Shown: positions 23,592-34,767 of the stretch, in pieces
How positions within the stretch are numbered: the first letter of the stretch is position 1
How the letters are laid out: the number at the start of each line of letters is the position of its first letter
Source: Filosporella fistucella
Lineage: Eukaryota > Ascomycota > Leotiomycetes > Helotiales
Direction: 5' to 3'
Length of the DNA stretch: 64,000 bases
Assembly (NCBI GenBank): GCA_030077755.1
Contig: JAQJZZ010000005.1
Span: forward strand, 2,356,001-2,420,000
Notes under the pieces: model-generated
The model's input: only the letters and a program-made list of their open reading frames with translations
The model's database searches: none
Told to the model about the DNA's origin: nothing
Translations under genes and position numbers: made by a program

Positions 23592-24230
23592 ATGGCATCA
23601 GTCCCCAAAATCACAATCTCTGACTCACCCGAGTACCAGCACCGTCTGGCTGAGATAAGTTCCAGAGCAACTCTATCCGATCCACTCAATGTCCTCTTCC
23701 AAAAAGACCATCTGGACTCCTCAGATCAGATCACCTTTGAAAAAGCATACAACGCAACGATTCACCGCATCGAAACAAAAGTCAAACTCGGCTCTTCGAT
23801 CGTAGAGGCTGATAACTTTGCAGCCGTAGCATGCTGGGAACCTCCACACGCAGTCTCTCCTAATCGTAGTGATGATGAACTTGCTGAAATAGCTAAGAAG
23901 AGACCTATTTACGCAGGGTTCATTAAAGCTATTGAGAGTGCGAAGATTGGCTGTCTGGGTGAAGGGCAGAAGAGTTGGCAGCTTTCTTTGATGGCGAGAG
24001 ATCCGACGAAGACTAGTAAAGGGGCTGTGAGAGCTATTATTGAACCGTTTGTGGAGAGGGCTAAGAAGGAGAGAGTGCCGATTTGGTTGATTGCGGGGAA
24101 TGAGAGGGCGAGGGATGTGTATGCTTATTTTGGGTTCAGGGTTGTGAAATTGGTTTATTCGGGGGAGGAGGGGGTTATTAGTTGGTGTATGGTCTGTAAT
24201 TGGCCGGTGGAAGCTACGGCTGCGGAGTAA
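23592..24230 (+). CDS. GNAT-family N-acetyltransferase
   Basis: Single exon, 212 residues from ATG 23592 (MASVPKITISD); the frame is open 30 bases further upstream but has no ATG there. The fungal GNAT layout is recognisable: an N-terminal helical region, CWEPPH near residue 80, the core strand SWQLSLMARDPTKTSKGAVRAI (motif A, acetyl-CoA binding) and the C-terminal NERARDVYAYFGFRVVKL (motif B), where family members place the Tyr and GF. GNAT enzymes transfer acetyl from acetyl-CoA to an amine; the substrate cannot be predicted. It is free-standing, with no cluster partner. Confidence 0.85.
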   Translation: MASVPKITISDSPEYQHRLAEISSRATLSDPLNVLFQKDHLDSSDQITFEKAYNATIHRIETKVKLGSSIVEADNFAAVACWEPPHAVSPNRSDDELAEIAKKRPIYAGFIKAIESAKIGCLGEGQKSWQLSLMARDPTKTSKGAVRAIIEPFVERAKKERVPIWLIAGNERARDVYAYFGFRVVKLVYSGEEGVISWCMVCNWPVEATAAE

Positions 24231-24618
24231 TTTGTTGGGTTGGGAGAGGATAGAGATAGACCGATGCTTTTCGTGAATAGAACATGATTCAAGAATTCAT
24301 TGTGAGGATGAACAAGTTCTTTTGGTATCCCTTTCTCTGTGAACATGTGGGTAAGTGCGTGATTAGAAGTTCTGTCTTGAAGGCGTGTGAATCACTCACA
24401 AACCATTTTCACTTACCATAGCCTTTTTAAGCAGAGCTTCCTTCTCCTCTTTCGACATTTTTCTCTTCTTTCAAGGAAATTCCAAACTCAGTTTTCCCTT
24501 TCCTTGCACGTTGCAACATATTTTGAGACTCGACACAAATCCCATAGTTTCGACATATTCAAGGGCACATTCGATTCCACAACTGACTACTCGGAATATT
24601 CTCGTCATCGCAAGGAAG
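24231..24618. other. Intergenic, CT-rich promoter
   Basis: Pyrimidine-rich DNA around 24420-24500 (TTCCTTCTCCTCTTTC) precedes the small gene at 24619, as in fungal core promoters. No gene. Confidence 0.5.
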
Positions 24619-25002
24619 ATGGCACCTAGAAGCAGTTGTTCTCAACAGAGACGCAGCAAAAGCAAGCCCTCCAAGTCCACCAAAGGCGCTCTGAATATGA
24701 AAATGACTACGGCCAATGCACCTGTCAGCAACGTATCGTGTGACGTGTATCGAAGAGAACACACTGCATGCGGACATTTCACTATTGATATCCTCCCATG
24801 CCCCACCCATCGTCCTCTGGAAGAACATGTAACGCTAAACAAATCCCACGTCTTAGAGACATGGGATCAACTGTACTCAAAACCTGAGTTGCAGACATTT
24901 TGGAATTGTAAGGGGGCTAACCATAGTATGGGGGAGATGAAGGATAAATGTGCGTTTTGCGTCTGGGTTGAGAGTCGGGCAGTGAAAGTTGAGAAACGGT
25001 AA
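24619..25002 (+). CDS. Small Cys/His protein of unknown function
   Basis: 127 residues, single exon. I chose ATG 24619 because the preceding 36 open codons lack conservation-like content and overlap the CT-rich promoter. The N terminus is basic (SQQRRSKSKPSK). The core has REHTACGHFTIDILPC, a C-x-H...C arrangement, and ends with CAFCVW, a CxxC. The same outline, an early Cys, then C with a nearby His, then C, and later a Cys pair, recurs in small proteins at 37112, 39228 and 53099 of this window. It may bind zinc. There is no signal peptide. Function unknown; family recognition is from pattern only. Confidence 0.65.
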   Translation: MAPRSSCSQQRRSKSKPSKSTKGALNMKMTTANAPVSNVSCDVYRREHTACGHFTIDILPCPTHRPLEEHVTLNKSHVLETWDQLYSKPELQTFWNCKGANHSMGEMKDKCAFCVWVESRAVKVEKR

Positions 25003-25509
25003 GAGGAGAAGTAGATGTGTCTGTTGATGTGTAAATCCAAGCGTAGCGTTTGAATGCTAACGTTGAATTTCCAACGTTCTACAATCCGATTAAACGACAT
25101 GACTATGCTTTGCATATTGAATAGATCTTCAACCAAGATCTAAAAGGTAACTTGTGTCAAATTTAAGGCTTGCAAAATCTAGAAGCTGAGCAAGAAGTGG
25201 CAAATTCTCTTGAATCTTGGTATCACAACTTCTGGCTCTTCAAGTCTGTCAACGTGCAGATTCTAAAACACCTTGCTGAAACGGAAATGCAGATATACTA
25301 CACGAGCGTAGTATCGCGAAGGGTTCGGCCCAAGGTAATAGGCAAGTAAGATTGCCCCGCCTTTAACCTGACCCCGCAATGTTGCTTTCAAATCAACATC
25401 TCGATACTCGATATTATAACAGCAAAAAGAATTGCTTGTATATCAAATAAAACTTAAAAGAATTGAAAACTACTCAAACCATAAATTGAAATATTCAACC
25501 TACGAAATC
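25003..25509. other. Intergenic
   Basis: No gene. A+T-rich leader directly before the GFA gene (around 25400-25500). Confidence 0.5.
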
Positions 25510-26046
25510 ATGGCCGCCACCGCAGATAAAACAAAACCCTACATCCCACTCTCCAGCGAAGCCACCGACGGCTGGTCCACAGACGACGAAGCAACAGCAA
25601 CCTGCTTTTGCGGCGCCGTGCAACTCTCTTTTCCTACACAAGGTCCTGGTCTCCAAAGCACATTCGTCTGTAATTGCACCGACTGTCGCAAAATCACCGC
25701 CTCAATGTTTGCGTCTAATTTCACCATCGCCGACACTCACTTAAAGCATCTTCGCGGCCAAGAGAAATTAAAAACGTATACTCAAAACAAAACTATTGCG
25801 AGCGGGAAGAAAATGACGAATTATTTTTGTGAGATATGTGGAACGCTTATGTATCGTGTCGGAGAACAGTTTCCGGGGAGTAGTATATTGAGGATTGGGA
25901 CGGTGGATGATTTTAATTTGCATGAGACGAAGTTGAGACCGAGGAAGGAGATTTTTGTTAAGGATAGGGTTAGTTGGGTTAACGGTGTGGAGGGAGCGGT
26001 GCAGTTTCAGGCTCAGAGTTTTGGGAAGAAGGCTGAGAAGATTTAG
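25510..26046 (+). CDS. GFA / CENP-V domain protein
   Basis: Single exon, 178 residues from ATG 25510 (MAATADKTKP). The GFA zinc fold is clear: CFCGAVQL (CxC) near residue 36, CNCTDCRK (CxCxxC), and YFCEICGTLMYR (CxxC) near 110, followed by GSSILRIGTVDD. Named after glutathione-dependent formaldehyde-activating enzyme, most fungal members are small zinc proteins of unproven activity. Free-standing. The first half uses many C-ending codons and the second half is G/T-rich, a visible shift in base use within one exon. Confidence 0.9.
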   Translation: MAATADKTKPYIPLSSEATDGWSTDDEATATCFCGAVQLSFPTQGPGLQSTFVCNCTDCRKITASMFASNFTIADTHLKHLRGQEKLKTYTQNKTIASGKKMTNYFCEICGTLMYRVGEQFPGSSILRIGTVDDFNLHETKLRPRKEIFVKDRVSWVNGVEGAVQFQAQSFGKKAEKI

Positions 26047-26247
26047 GAGGGGTTTTTTTGGGTTGGACCTGGGGGATCTTGATTGTGTGGTTTTCATGAA
26101 GTGAATCATCTTGAGATGTAGGAAGAGGCAAAATTCGGTTCTGAAAGCGAAGAAAGCAAGCTGATTATTAAATTGTGACAGTATCGCAATACAAACAGAG
26201 CATGAAGGGATATTTTAACATGTGAACAAATCAAGGCCCGTCCTCAT

Positions 26248-27402
26248 TCACAAGTACTCCTTGACTTCTCTGTCACACCATGCCATGAACTTGTCAGCCT
26301 TGCCTGTTCCTCCTTCAGCTTCGCTTTTCAACCCTTTCAAGTTCTCGCTTGGCATTTCTGATATTCTGCCCCAGGCAATCAGGTAGCCACCATTGTGCTT
26401 CATTGTAACTTCGGGGGAGAACCCTGAGTAAAGTTCGGAATATGCGCCATAAACGCAAGGCTTGGTAGTTATACTCTGTGATGGGAAGTTAGCTGGGCTC
26501 AGATATTGGGGAATTGAACGTCATACCATGACAGCACGCATGGGAAGATTCCAATGTCTCTGCAGCTCTGTCTTCATCAACCCTGGATGCAAACACTACG
26601 CTCATCAGCTGGGAGTTCTCATCACCCTCATACTATAAACATACCACACTCAAAATGCCGTGTTGTCCCAACCGTTCAGCAAATTTGACAGTAAGCCAAG
26701 AAGCTCCATTCTTACTCGCAAAATAATTCTGCATGAACCCGCTCTCGATCTTCGGAGTTCCATCCTTCTCGAAATTCATCGCCCCAGGAGGATTATTGTC
26801 CCTGAGGACTGACACAACCCATACGATGCGTACGGTACCTGCGGGGATTCCTGGAGAAGTCGAGGTCCGGATCAGGATAGGTTCGAGGAAAAGCGTCAAG
26901 AGATATGGTCCAAGACAATTGGTGCCAAACTCAAGGTCGTGACCCTGCAGTAATGTATTAGCCATCAAATATCCTGTAAGGCGGACAAGGTATAATCCCA
27001 TACCAACTTGTCTTTACTGCCTTCTGGCGGAGTCATCACAGCGGCATTGTGCATCAGGAGATCCAATCTCGACTCTTTACTCAGGAAAGCTTCTGCAGCA
27101 GGCTTGACAGTTCTCAAATCCGATAGGTCAATTACCATACTGGCCAATTTTCCCAAGTTACCCTTCCCTTTTGCCTTCGTTTCCGACAATATCTTCTCCA
27201 TAGCACCGTCGCATCTTGCTGTTGATCGGGCTGCAACGTATACTGTTCCTCCAGCAACATACAGTATCTTCGCTAATTCATATCCAACACCGGATGCAGC
27301 GCCTGTAACGATAAAAACCTTCCCGGCGAGCGAGGGGAGATTAGCATCTGTGAATTTGGGAGCTGGAGGGAACATGACGGAGAGCTGGGAGTGTGTAGGC
27401 AT
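26248..27402 (-). CDS. Short-chain dehydrogenase/reductase
   Basis: Four exons on the minus strand, 27402-27004, 26944-26645, 26595-26527 and 26475-26248, give 331 residues with all frames preserved. The Rossmann fold has KVFIVTGAASGVGYELAK (TGxxxGxG) near residue 30; a conserved LLMHNAAVM follows the first half. The active site is YFASK (YxxxK) after an upstream Ser-containing strand, and CLHPGLMKTEL follows. These match the fungal subgroup related to WW-domain oxidoreductases and retinol dehydrogenases. It uses NAD(P)(H) on a small carbonyl or alcohol, substrate unknown. In place of the usual Ser of the triad I see WVVSVLRD, so the Ser is probably in VVS. Not obviously clustered with metabolism genes. 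Confidence 0.9.
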
Positions 27403-28657
27403 TTTGGAGGAATTGAGATGGGTAAAAGACGGAGAGAGTTTGCTGTGGCGTTAAAGACCGCTGGAAAATTTAGGAAGAGCGAAATACAACTATAGAATGA
27501 ATAAAATGATGGTTGGAACAAAACAAGAAAAACCACAGCTATATACTCCATTCCAGCGGACGAGAAATTGGGCCATCATCACGGACTCATATCTCAATGT
27601 CCGAGACTCATGGCTTAAACATACGTCGTTCTAACTCTGCCTGATACAAGCCCCAATTGAGGCAGCATCAGGTACGTCCTCGACTCAAGAACGTGGCATC
27701 GTAAGAATCGGACTACATGTCGAACCAGTGTCCGGAATCTAGGAAATAGGAAGTTGAAATTATGAACTTATGTCCGTTGATCGGATTAAGGTTAATCCTA
27801 AATGCGTTCGCCCAGCTCCGGTGCACGTGATGTCGTAATTCAATTACCGACCTTGGAAATAGAACTTCAACAACTGTTCATCTAAAACTTTTGCAGACAT
27901 GGAGCGATGATTTTTATTTCATTCTATCGAAATACATGTTGTTTTTGTTGCTCTAAAGTCGCAAGCCCAAGCTCCTGCTCTTGCACTTACATGCCCAGGG
28001 AGAGGCATCGTGGTTTATACCACCATTGCATTTCACATCTCTCCTGTTCCTCTTGATCCATTTCGGACTATCAGCAACCCTTCAATACCCATGCACCACT
28101 CTGCAGAAGCAATGAAAACTCTCAATAGTAATTGTAGCCAAGTGGTGCTTGATCGAATTGCCGCAGCTGCTGACAACACCAGCTTTGGGAGTGTGACATG
28201 GGAAATTATCGCGCTGTCTTTTCCCTTGAAGCCATGATCAATCTTGCTTATACTTATGAGCGCTAAACTATCCCTAGTATCTTAGACATCTGTCTATGCT
28301 ACTCGAGTATATCGTTCTCGTATGAATATTTTTTTCGTCAAAGCGTCGTCAAGCGATGGGACGCTCCCCCGCTCTGGATCCAGCCCAAAACATCTAGACC
28401 ACAGATCATCCAAGGTCAATTGCTTATTTCGATGCCGGATCACCTTTCTGGATCCAGTTGTCGTCTTCAACAAATCATATGAAAGAAATAATGACCTCGG
28501 ACGATATATTGAGCATGTGCTCGTTTCACCATCAAGATTGTTTCAACTTTGTTTTAGACCCAAGCCTCTACGATTCGGACCGAGCTGTCAAATATTTTGC
28601 GATTCGATATGAACTGTAAGACCCCAAAGCTTCTTTTCGCAGCAGTGTCGGCCGAAA
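27403..28657. other. Intergenic between divergent genes
   Basis: 1.25 kb separating the SDR (-) from the membrane protein at 28658 (+). It contains GGATCC-bearing words around 28375 and 28450 within GCTCTGGATCCAG and TTTCTGGATCCAG contexts, and short open frames with no signature. No gene supported. Confidence 0.5.
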
Positions 28658-30058
28658 ATGCTCACAAGAGGTCGTGTTGTGCCATTTAGTGGCATACCTC
28701 TCCTTCTTCTCTTATTTACTGTGTGGTGGCTCAACCACGAGCCATCAACATGGACTATTCTGAAGGAGACCTATCAGGCATCTACTCCTCTTTCACGTCC
28801 ATCTCCACAATCAAATCAAGCGCCTTCAACAGTAGATAACCCCCAAGCTCCACTACCTGGTCAAATTTCCAAGATCAGCCCAGAATTACTTCCACATCGA
28901 GAACTATTCTCCCTCTCTACACCAGACAAAAAATATTTCCTAATCCAGTTCGGCAACAAAGAAGCCATCAATCCAAGTATTCTACCTCACCCACACAATC
29001 CAGATACCTACATCATCGTCGCTCAGCAACAACTCAGCAAAGTAAATAATACAGTCTGGTTCACCGAACTCGTCTGCGATGCAAAATTCGCAGACAACAT
29101 CCTCTCTTGCATCGATTCCCCGACCATCCTCCCCATAGCAGCCACATACGGCGGGAATTGCAAAGGACCTCTCACTTTCTTCAATTTCAACATTGGGCCT
29201 CACGACGCCCGCGCTTTCTACGGTCCAAACGGCGCATACGTAGTCTACGGCTCTAATTCCAAATACACATGTTTCGGACAATGGATGCAAGATCTACGCG
29301 TGCTTACGGATTGGGGAAACACATTCGTGAATGAAGATTTCAGAACAGGCGTTGAGATAAAACGCCATAAACCCTGGGGCGAAGTGGAGAAAAACTGGTT
29401 CGTGTTCTGGGACAAGAAAGGCGATTTATACGTCCATTGGGACATCCAACCTCGTCGGTCTTTTGCACGACTCTATCCCTCCGGAGAAATCGGTCCTGAT
29501 CTCGCTCGCCACGCGAAAACAGATGGGAAATGTATGGCTATGTACATGCCTCCCACAGGCCCCTACATGGAAGATAACCACCAAGCTACGAATTCGTTAT
29601 CGATTACTACATGTAACCGCAAAGATCTAAATTGTATCCCTAACGACGAAAACACATTCATCCTCTCCATCTTCCACTTCAAATCCTACCACCTCTTTCA
29701 CGGCGTCTACGAGCCCTACGTGCTCCTCATGCGCCAAGCACCTCCCTTCTCCCTCCATGCTATCGGCTCCAAACCACTCTGGATACATGGCCGTGGTAAA
29801 GCAGGCGAGGGACCACAACCAGCTGATTTCAATGGTACGACCTGGGGGAGACCGTGGAATCAGAGCGAGATGATTTTCGTGACTTCGATTAGTTGGAAGA
29901 GGTTTGGTGGGAGGTATCATGGGTATGCGGATGATGTGTTGTTTTTGGGGTTCGGGGTGGAGGATACGGTTACGGCTGGTATGGATATTATGGCTGGGGA
30001 GTTGCTTGTTGATTTGGGGCTTTGTGAAGATGCTAGGTTGGTGGGTGGGATTGCTTAG
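28658..30058 (+). CDS. Type II membrane protein with beta-propeller-like lumenal domain
   Basis: Single exon, 466 residues. A basic N terminus (MLTRGRVV) and a hydrophobic segment at residues 12-27 (IPLLLLLFTVWWL) give a signal-anchor, then a Pro/Ser/Gln linker to about residue 75 and a large globular domain. This is the layout of Golgi or ER glycan-processing enzymes. Repeats with INPSILPHPHNPDTYIIVAQ, DARAFYGPNGAYVVYG, EDNHQATNSLSITTC and SEMIFVTSISW suggest a five-bladed propeller fold as in glycoside hydrolases or phosphorylases (GH130/GH43-like), but I cannot assign a family. Cys residues and N-x-S/T sites fit a lumenal location. Conserved-looking fungal hypothetical; activity unknown. 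Confidence 0.75.
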   Translation: MLTRGRVVPFSGIPLLLLLFTVWWLNHEPSTWTILKETYQASTPLSRPSPQSNQAPSTVDNPQAPLPGQISKISPELLPHRELFSLSTPDKKYFLIQFGNKEAINPSILPHPHNPDTYIIVAQQQLSKVNNTVWFTELVCDAKFADNILSCIDSPTILPIAATYGGNCKGPLTFFNFNIGPHDARAFYGPNGAYVVYGSNSKYTCFGQWMQDLRVLTDWGNTFVNEDFRTGVEIKRHKPWGEVEKNWFVFWDKKGDLYVHWDIQPRRSFARLYPSGEIGPDLARHAKTDGKCMAMYMPPTGPYMEDNHQATNSLSITTCNRKDLNCIPNDENTFILSIFHFKSYHLFHGVYEPYVLLMRQAPPFSLHAIGSKPLWIHGRGKAGEGPQPADFNGTTWGRPWNQSEMIFVTSISWKRFGGRYHGYADDVLFLGFGVEDTVTAGMDIMAGELLVDLGLCEDARLVGGIA

Positions 30059-30630
30059 GGGATGAAAATGGGAAGGGCGTTTTGGGAGGTTGGAGTCGAT
30101 CATCATGGCATGGCATATATTTATATATTGCTCTTTCTTAACAGCAAGGTGTAAAATTCTCGTTTTTTTCAAAAGGAGTAAAGGTGGTCCTATATAGATC
30201 AATACCCATCAAACTTTCTCTGTCAACTACCAAGCAATCCCTAACCCACCAATTCTACAGAATATGTCGAGAATTGTCCTATTTTATAAGGACATTGAGC
30301 CCAGAATGCACATCGTAATCTTACGCGAACAGGCAAATGTACTGGATTCCACGAGTATTACCCTAAGGACAAATGACCAAAGAGTTATACTGAAGAATCT
30401 TGGCTCAGTTCGTCCTGTCCTCATCATTTCATTATATCTTATTCACATTACTTGACACGTTTTCAAGCATCACATACTTTAAATGCAGTATAGAAACAGG
30501 CAGATGTATCAGGTCGAATTTTTCTGAAGAAATTTGTATTCTTACATAGAACATATAATATGGCACAATCCACACTTCTTCGTTAGTCCGTCTTCTTTAT
30601 AAAGCCACCTCATTCCATCTACGAGAACAT
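30059..30630. other. Convergent intergenic region
   Basis: Lies between the stops at 30058 (+) and 30631 (-). Only short open frames; A+T-rich, consistent with two 3' UTRs. Confidence 0.5.
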
Positions 30631-32591
30631 CTATTCGTCTGAATTGATATCCACGACAGTCTTCTTCCACTTTCTCGCAGGTACGCGACGCTTGAAGAGG
30701 ATATCGATCTCGCGGTAAGAACGACCTTTCATTTCAGGAAGGTAGAAGAATGCCGTCACCAAGCAGAGGAAACCCGTTCCAGCCCAGACGTAACCACATT
30801 TGCCGCCGAGATTGCCACCCTGTTTACTGTCAGATACTTATTTCTTCAAAGATCGGGAGAGATAGGAAGTGGCACGGCGGTGATAAAGAGAAGAGGAAAA
30901 ACTTACAGTAGGGTTCAACATGTAGCTTCCCAAGAAAATACATGGTATCTCAACAATATAATACGAAGCTCTTCCCATTCCGGTAGTAAGAGGTCTAAGA
31001 CGAATCGCAGATGTCTCGCCGATAATGACCCATGATGCAGGTGCCGGACCAAGGGTGAACAGCACAGAGATAATCAGACCTAGAGAAGCCTGAGCCAGAG
31101 ATGCAGAAGTGCCTCCTCCGCAAGAAGCAGCTATGCCGAGAGCGACGAGAAGAAGGGTATTGACGCCTGAACCCCAGAGATAAATGGTTCGTCGACCGAG
31201 ATAAGTGGTTAGGACCCAGGAAAGCATGACGAAGATCATTTGTAGAGCAGAAGTGATAAGACCGAGTGCGAAGGCTAGGTTGGTTCCGACGCCGGATTCT
31301 GGGGCTGTTAGCTTTATTCATGATTTTGTAAAGGAATGAGGAAGAAGAGGGAGTGAGATTAAAAAGTTGAGTTGACTTACGCTCAAAGAAATACACAGCC
31401 TGATTTGCAATCAAATTACCAGTCAGGTTTTGCGCCAGATACACGCCACACACAATGAGTGTACGGTATAGGTCTGTTCCCTTGAAGAGTTCCAAGTGGT
31501 TGGGCTGTTTGTCGGAGGTTTCAAGCTCAATTACACGACGCATCATTGCGACTTGCTCGCTGGTATTGAGACGAGATCTGCGACCTAGACGGCCCACGGC
31601 ATGAGCTGCTTCTTCCAGGCGCCCTTTGCGGACTAGCCACCATGGGGATTCTGGAGCACAGAATACGAGAATCGCGAGTGGGGTTGGGAATAACCATTGG
31701 AGTGCGATTGGGATTCTGTTTTATGTTTGTCAGCAATGATTCGGTGCAGATGGAGGTAACGTGAGAATAGAATAGGTATTGTAAAGGGAGTAATTTACCT
31801 ATAAGCATCCGAATGATCATGGGTATTGTAGTGATAAGTAACCGCGCCGACAATAATACTTCCGATGGCCCAGAACATCTGTAGCATCTGCGTGGCAGGC
31901 GCTCTCAGTCTCATTGGTACGATCTCACTACAATAAGCAGGAGCATTGGCGATGAAAATTCCCCATGGCAAGCCTTCAAGTAATTGAGCCACAAACATAA
32001 CTGGAAGTGAGTTGGCGAAGTAGAAGATGAAAATGAAGGCATTGAGAAGCATAAGACCGGTGAGAGTCGCATAGCGGTAACCGATACGACTTGTGAGAGG
32101 TCCGGCGAGAAAGACGCCAATCAATGCTCCGAGTTGACCTGATACTTGAAGAGCGGATTGCCATTTGGTTTCGATGACATATTTGCCGCTGGCGGGATTT
32201 AAAATGCCAAATTCTTTCGCAAAGGCAGGTAGAGCGATGAAGTTTCCGATGAGGAAGACATCGTATGACTCCATGATCTAAGTAATAACATTAGATTAGT
32301 TCTTTGTCCATTAAAATTAATTGTAGAGGAGGGAATCAGTTGCTTCAGGGTGGCAACCCAGCTTACAATCGTGCAAGACATAACAAATGCCCAGAAAGAA
32401 GCCATAGGGTACGCTTTCATAGCCTCCAATACACCCATATTATGTTCCGCATTCTCAGCTTCAATAGCATCGGCCTTGTACTCAGCAGCTCTCGCCTTTT
32501 CATCAAGGTCCTTAGAATGATCGATGCCGGAAAAGGCACTTTCGACCTCCACCTGCTCAGGGCCATTTGTCTTTTCGTCGACGGCACTCAT
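30631..32591 (-). CDS. MFS sugar transporter (alpha-glucoside/maltose permease-like)
   Basis: Five exons on the minus strand: 32591-32367, 32277-31799, 31715-31381, 31298-30907 and 30819-30631, all in frame, 539 residues. The start MSAVDEKTNG is preferred over an upstream in-frame ATG 57 bases earlier because it opens the usual acidic cytosolic tail. Sugar-porter signatures are present: SYDVFLIGNFIALPAF, QVSGQLGALIGVF, SRIGYRYATLTG (RxGRR-like), EGLPWGIFIANAPAYCSEI, PESPWWLVRKGR, the WVIIGETSAIRLRP block and PEMKGRSYREIDILF near the C terminus. The long acidic N terminus and the SYDVFLIG block fit the maltose/alpha-glucoside group (Mal permeases). It probably imports a di- or oligosaccharide with H+. 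No glucosidase lies nearby to confirm the substrate. Confidence 0.9.
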
Positions 32592-34767
32592 GTTGGCGAT
32601 GTTGTTCCAGATGGGTATTGGGAAACGAAGAAGGGAGGACAAGGTCAAGAAATAAGGATATACATATATATACGGTTGACAGTTATGGGGAATATAGTTC
32701 TTTTTATGTCTTCGGCAACCAGACCCGTATCTTTAGACTGTATCCAATCGTGACATACTGCACTCGTAACTGCACTGGCGTGAGATCAAAATCCACATTC
32801 TCAATACTGTACTGTCCTGTTCCTAGCAGATTACGGACAGTGTACTAGCATGAGTCGCTCACGAGCTGGAATCAAAAGGTGGAACTTGGTTCGGGGCAAG
32901 TGGATATCCATAACTGTGGATATGCTTGTAACCTGCAAGCCTGCCTCGCTCCTTGAAGACAACAGTACCTGGAATGAACTCATGCGCACCACTTGGAATC
33001 GACACCGAGGTGATGGATACCATCGCCGGAGCCCACGGAGATCGGTATTAGGGAGCATTGGGATGGCAGTCCCCATAAATAACCCCGTTGTGGTTTGAAG
33101 TTATATGTGAGGCTTAAGAAAGAGTCGTAAATACCTCATACGGCGGGAAGGTGGCGTGGGGAATATCGCCTGTGGGGTATTGGAGTATTGGAGTACTGGA
33201 GTTTGAGGAGCTGATACGTTGCGGGTGAGATGACAGCGAAAACATTTGTGGATATGAGATTTGAGAAGGACCGAGATATTAGCTCACATGTTTGAGAAAC
33301 TAGACTCAACGCGGGAGGTCGTCTTTCAGATCTTGGTAGTGGATACCTGATTGACAGATTAGATAATGACTGCTGCTTCTCAATTCATGCCTAGTTTTTC
33401 CTGGAAGTCGATAACATTTTTGGTGCAGGTGTTGCTAGATGCATTTCAATATACATCAAGTATCCATGACTTCCAATATAAACTTTCAACTCGCCCCCTT
33501 TATCACATCTGCCGACAATATTTTCCCTCTTCCGTCCTTGCAAGCTTTCACCAAGCACCTGGAAGCTCCGAGGCTTCGGCTACCCGAAAGCTTGACCCTG
33601 AATTCTTAGCCTCAAGACGCTATAAAGATGTACGACGCTGCCGTCGCATGCGTTATCTCATTTCCTCAAATCAGCTGTCCAGATTGCGGCTTTCCGCTTT
33701 CTATTTCTCCATTCCACTATTCCAGGTCAGATAAATCATATTCGGCCAAATGGAGATCCTAATCACGTGTATCTGTTTTGAAAGCACAGGTTCGAGTAGC
33801 CCGAATTGAAGGGTTTCGAAAGGTACAAATGCCGGATTAGGGGTAGATCTTGACTTATGCGGGCCAGTCAGAACGCAGAGATTATGGCATGTTTGGATAG
33901 TTGCGGGAAATATGCTTGGGACTTGAGGTTAATGCATCGTTCAACCATTGTCCTGGGACCCAAGAGTTGTTTGAGGCTTACACACGGTGACTGACGAAGG
34001 CTTCTATATGCGTGCCACTCAGAGACTCAGAAAAGATGTCATACCGGTATACATCTTCAGAATGAAAAGTTGAGGTTCGAGAAACGTTCCTAAGTCCAGG
34101 TGTGGATCATTTTTCAAAAGCTGAGGAGTCGCGATTAATTCTCACATTACCAAGTTCTGTGGCGCACCGAAATCGTGAAAAGTGATTGTAAGCAACAATA
34201 TGATGATATCTAGGCTAGATCAAAGCAAAGAAACCTGTTGATGAATCGTTTCAAACGTATCATCTCCGAAGAAGTGGATCAGTCTCTATCCAAAGCGGGG
34301 ATGGCGGGGGTTATTGGGGATACGAGTTACAACGGGACTCGGGGTTTGGTGTGCTTATTAAGTATCCGAAGATGTGTTTTCACGACTTTTACATTTACTA
34401 CTAATGGATTTCAATCTATGAAATGTCTCTTGGAGGTGCGGTCTGAATATAATAACTATTACAAGAGATATTCCAAACAAGAATTCCGAGATTGACAAAA
34501 AATATCGAACGATATCGTGCGAGAACGAAAATCAACAAGATTGGAAAAAGATTAGCATAATTGTGAAATCTGAGTTTGCCAGTTCGGTTGAGAGCAGGTA
34601 ATATGTTGGATTGACAACATAAGTTTCGGGGTTGCTAAGCACTGGAGATGGATTGTGCATATAACTATTAATTGAGTTGCAAGATATAAGGGCGTTAATG
34701 TCCCTGATTCTATATGCTGGCTGGGGTCAATCAACTTAAATAATGAACACACTGCTCTTAACTACAT
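32592..34767. other. 2.2-kb intergenic region
   Basis: Upstream of the sugar transporter and downstream of the aldehyde dehydrogenase gene end. An open frame at 33366-33734 lacks any protein signature. There is a short GGAGTATTGGAGTACTGGAG run at 33180-33200. No gene supported. Confidence 0.5.

Noticed and set aside
33366..33734. 122-codon open frame
   Set aside because: No protein signature; lies in the spacer between the sugar transporter and the ALDH gene.
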